64,000 bases of DNA from Roseomonas sp. GC11 (GTDB taxonomy: Bacteria; Pseudomonadota; Alphaproteobacteria; Acetobacterales; Acetobacteraceae): the NCBI RefSeq assembly GCF_024437745.1, contig NZ_JANFNY010000022.1, positions 1 to 64,000 of the forward strand, given 5' to 3'. Position numbers and translations under genes: made by a program. Under the pieces are notes generated by a model, which was given only the letters and a program-made list of their open reading frames with translations, made no database searches and was not told the origin of the DNA. This document shows, in pieces, positions 62,671 to 64,000 of this stretch (position 1 is its first letter; each line of letters starts with the position of its first letter).

Positions 62671-63819
62671 ATGCCTTTCGATTTCGACAGCCTGCCCGCG
62701 CCGCGCGGCCATGGCGGCAACAAATGGGACCGCTATCCGGAGGATGTGATCCCCCTCTGGGTCGCCGCCATGGATTTCCCGGCGCCGCCCGCCGTCCTGG
62801 CGGCGCTGCGCGGCCGGCTGGACCACCCGGTGCTCGACTACGGCTCCGCCACCCCGGCGCTGCGCGAGGCCATCCTGGCCCACCTCGAAACCCGCTATGG
62901 CTGGCGGGTGGAGGCGGAGGCGCTGGTCTTCCTCCCCGGCGTCGAGCCCGGCTTCAACATGGCCCTGCGCGCCTTCCTCCAGCCAGGGGAGGGGGTGATG
63001 GTGCAGACCCCCGCCTACCGCCCCATGCTGGCGGCGCCGGGCCATTGGGGGCTGCGGCGCCTCGACCTGCCCCTCTCCCCCGCCACGGGCGGCCATGCGC
63101 CGGACATGGACGCCTTCCGCGCCGCCGCGGCGGAGGCGCGGGCCTTCCTGCTCTGCAACCCGCACAACCCGCTGGGCACCGCCTTCACCGCCGCCGAGCT
63201 TGGCGCCATGGCCGAGGCCTGCCTGGCGCGCGATGTGCTGATCATCTCCGACGAGATCCACGCCGATCTCCTCTTCGACGGGCGGCGGCACGTGCCGGTG
63301 GCCAGCCTCGCGCCCGAGATCGCGCGGCGCAGCATCACGCTGATGTCGGCCAGCAAGGGCTACAACATCGCCGGGCTGAAGGCCGCCTTCGCCGTGGTGC
63401 CCGACCCGGAACTGCGCGCCCGCTTCCAGGCCACGCGGCTCGGCATGGTGGACAGCGTCAATGTGCTCGGCCTCGCCGCCATGCGGGGCGCCTATGCCGG
63501 CGGGCTGCCCTGGCTGGAGGCGGTGCTGCCCTACCTCCAGGCCAACCGCGACCACCTGGTGCGGCGTGTGGCGCGCGACCTGCCGGGCCTCACCATGCAG
63601 GGCCCGGATGGCACCTTCCTCGCCTGGCTGGATGCGCGCGGCAGCGGCCTCGCCGATCCGGCCACGCATTTCCTGGAGACGGCCCGCGTGGCGCTGAGCG
63701 ATGGCGCCGAATTCGGCGCCCCCGGCTTTCTGCGGCTGAATTTCGGCTGCGCCCGCGCCACGCTGGATGCCGCGCTGGACCGCATGGCGGCAAGCCTGCC
63801 CCCGAGCCCGGTGCCATGA
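62671..63819 (+). CDS. patB: PatB/MalY-type C-S lyase or aminotransferase
   Basis: A 382-residue PLP enzyme of fold type I. FDSLPAPRGHGGNKWDRYPEDVIPLWVAAMDF is the PatB/MalY N-terminus; NPHNPLGTAFT, IISDEIHADLL and the PLP Lys in SASKGYNIAGLK follow, and RLNFGCAR holds the carboxylate Arg. Family members split cystathionine or cysteine conjugates to pyruvate, ammonia and a thiol. Overlaps the next ABC gene by four bases, so it may process a compound imported by it. Confidence 0.87.
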   Translation: MPFDFDSLPAPRGHGGNKWDRYPEDVIPLWVAAMDFPAPPAVLAALRGRLDHPVLDYGSATPALREAILAHLETRYGWRVEAEALVFLPGVEPGFNMALRAFLQPGEGVMVQTPAYRPMLAAPGHWGLRRLDLPLSPATGGHAPDMDAFRAAAAEARAFLLCNPHNPLGTAFTAAELGAMAEACLARDVLIISDEIHADLLFDGRRHVPVASLAPEIARRSITLMSASKGYNIAGLKAAFAVVPDPELRARFQATRLGMVDSVNVLGLAAMRGAYAGGLPWLEAVLPYLQANRDHLVRRVARDLPGLTMQGPDGTFLAWLDARGSGLADPATHFLETARVALSDGAEFGAPGFLRLNFGCARATLDAALDRMAASLPPSPVP

Positions 63820-64000
63820 ACGCCGCCGCGCCGCTGCTGGAGGTCGAGGATCTGCGCGTGCAGTTCCACACGCCGCGCGGCCCGGCGCGCGCGGTGGATG
63901 GCGTGGATCTCGTGCTGCGCGCGGGCGAGGTGGTGGCGCTGCTCGGCGAGTCCGGCTGCGGCAAGAGCGTCACCTCCCTGGCGCTGATGGGGCTGCTGCC
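63816..64000 (+). CDS. Peptide-type ABC ATPase, DppD-like, 3' end cut off
   Basis: The first 61 codons of an ABC ATPase: [55 protein letters not shown], with the Walker A GESGCGKS of the DppD/OppD group. It starts at an ATG overlapping the patB stop and runs off the window. A further peptide-type importer probably follows. Confidence 0.85.
   Translation, partial: MNAAAPLLEVEDLRVQFHTPRGPARAVDGVDLVLRAGEVVALLGESGCGKSVTSLALMGLL

Overview
The window is very GC-rich, gene-dense DNA of a free-living bacterium. The style of the proteins points to Alphaproteobacteria, family Acetobacteraceae (Roseomonas-like); this is inference, since no rRNA or marker gene is present. I see no tRNA, rRNA, CRISPR array, insertion sequence, integrase or phage structural gene. 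Almost every gene looks intact. The genes at both ends are cut by the window edge. The content is dominated by ABC importers paired with hydrolases, the pattern of a scavenger of small organic N, S and P compounds.

0-9 kb: end of a serine acetyltransferase gene, a glyoxalase-fold protein, an AbgB-like amidohydrolase, an HD hydrolase coupled to an FMN hydroxyacid oxidase, an acyltransferase-3 membrane protein, and a Zn/Cd/Pb efflux ATPase divergent from its MerR regulator with a clear operator between them. 9-18 kb: a GntR gene divergent from a peptide-type ABC operon flanked by two M20 amidohydrolases, the second with altered metal ligands, then an Lrp regulator. 18-26 kb: sterol-desaturase-like protein, polysaccharide deacetylase plus beta-propeller, a gamma-glutamyltransferase divergent from an FCD-GntR gene, and a TctC-type binding protein followed by a GAF protein.

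26-31.5 kb: a cyanate uptake and cyanase operon (cynABDS), transcribed leftward from a near-consensus sigma-54 promoter. Three ACGAAATTTCGT-type palindromes separate it from a divergent PAS-PAS-AAA-Fis activator (cynF type). 31.7-38.5 kb: a TetR-led branched-chain-amino-acid-type ABC operon that also carries a second GAF protein and an amidohydrolase. 38.6-44.4 kb: an overlapping trio (DUF2786-type protein, small SprT-like HExxH protein, UvrD-type helicase) convergent with a B12-dependent ribonucleotide reductase that has tandem NrdR-box-like sites and an unannotated 43-residue membrane peptide upstream.

44.5-51 kb: an Lrp gene, then an alkanesulfonate operon (ssuC-ssuB-ssuA-sfnB-like-ssuD-second binding protein) preceded by a 17-codon cysteine-rich leader peptide that looks like a sulfur-sensing attenuator. 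51-58 kb: a leftward operon joining a phosphonate monoester hydrolase-like enzyme to a complete peptide-type ABC importer. 58-64 kb: a cupin, a PfkB kinase, a GGDEF protein with a degenerate EAL domain, a GntR regulator divergent from a PatB-type C-S lyase, and the start of another peptide-type ABC ATPase gene.

Three families of intergenic stem-loop repeats recur. One is a T-rich compound palindrome (three copies, two of them inverted relative to each other). One is a paired hairpin element (two inverted copies). One is a set of GGGGG/CCCCC terminator hairpins (four sites, one beside a G11C13 run).
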